This document shows positions 63,990-64,000 of a stretch of DNA of 64,000 nt, piece by piece. The stretch comes from Sabellastarte sp. h YS-2021 (lineage: Eukaryota > Annelida > Polychaeta > Sabellida > Sabellidae): NCBI GenBank assembly GCA_964017235.1, contig OZ024929.1, forward strand, positions 115,305,793 through 115,369,792, in the 5' to 3' direction. Within the stretch, counting starts at the first letter, position 1; each line of letters starts with the position of its first letter. Under the pieces are notes generated by a model, which was given only the letters and a program-made list of their open reading frames with translations, was not told where the DNA came from and did no database searches. A program made the translations under genes and the position numbers.

Positions 63990-64000
63990 CAGGAAGCTAT

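Overview
This is intron-rich, AT-rich animal DNA: one spliced housekeeping gene buried in repeats. A metazoan genome is indicated by a 21-exon gene with GT-AG introns, C2H2 zinc fingers, DIRS-type tyrosine-recombinase retrotransposons, tRNA-derived SINEs and intronic satellite arrays. The mix of DIRS elements and Helentron-like elements with internal tandem arrays is what I would expect of a mollusc, probably a bivalve, but the species is inference only.

Layout. (1) 1-675, minus strand: the 5' part of a C2H2 zinc-finger gene that runs off the left edge. (2) 1.4-10.6 kb: intergenic repeats, namely an inverted-repeat element (1402-2302), SINE copies, a Helentron-like element with a 147-bp satellite (3545-5015), a 350-bp tandem repeat (6080-6900) and featureless AT-rich DNA. 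(3) 10677-16208: a structurally complete DIRS-like retrotransposon on the minus strand, with gag-like, RT/RNase H and tyrosine-recombinase ORFs, 178-bp inverted terminal repeats and an internal complementary region. (4) 16.2-20.3 kb: intergenic DNA with a second 147-bp satellite element. (5) 20906-63989, minus strand: the whole coding region of a TTI1 (TELO2-interacting protein 1) orthologue. I assembled it as 21 exons whose phases all agree, giving 3231 nt and 1076 residues plus stop. Family length in vertebrates is about 1090.

The introns of TTI1 hold most of the sequence. The last intron (8.8 kb) carries three tandem arrays, G-quadruplex-type tracts and a perfect 30-bp inverted repeat. Intron 8 is almost entirely one Helentron-like element with about 21 copies of the 147-bp satellite. 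Intron 5 holds a deleted DIRS remnant, a 303-bp tandem element and an inverted-repeat element. Intron 4 holds a decayed full-length DIRS copy. Two exons of TTI1 have been locally duplicated: exon 3 partly, and exon 19 twice with the copies decayed.

The observations I rate highest are: dense nuclear-receptor-type direct repeats (AGGTCA spaced by one base) in every unit of the 147-bp satellites; a shared architecture of tandem array, GC-rich simple tract and terminal hairpin in several unrelated repeat families; an apparently intact DIRS element whose terminal repeats carry a perfect NRF1-type palindrome; and a tiny, remote terminal TTI1 exon that automated annotation could easily miss.
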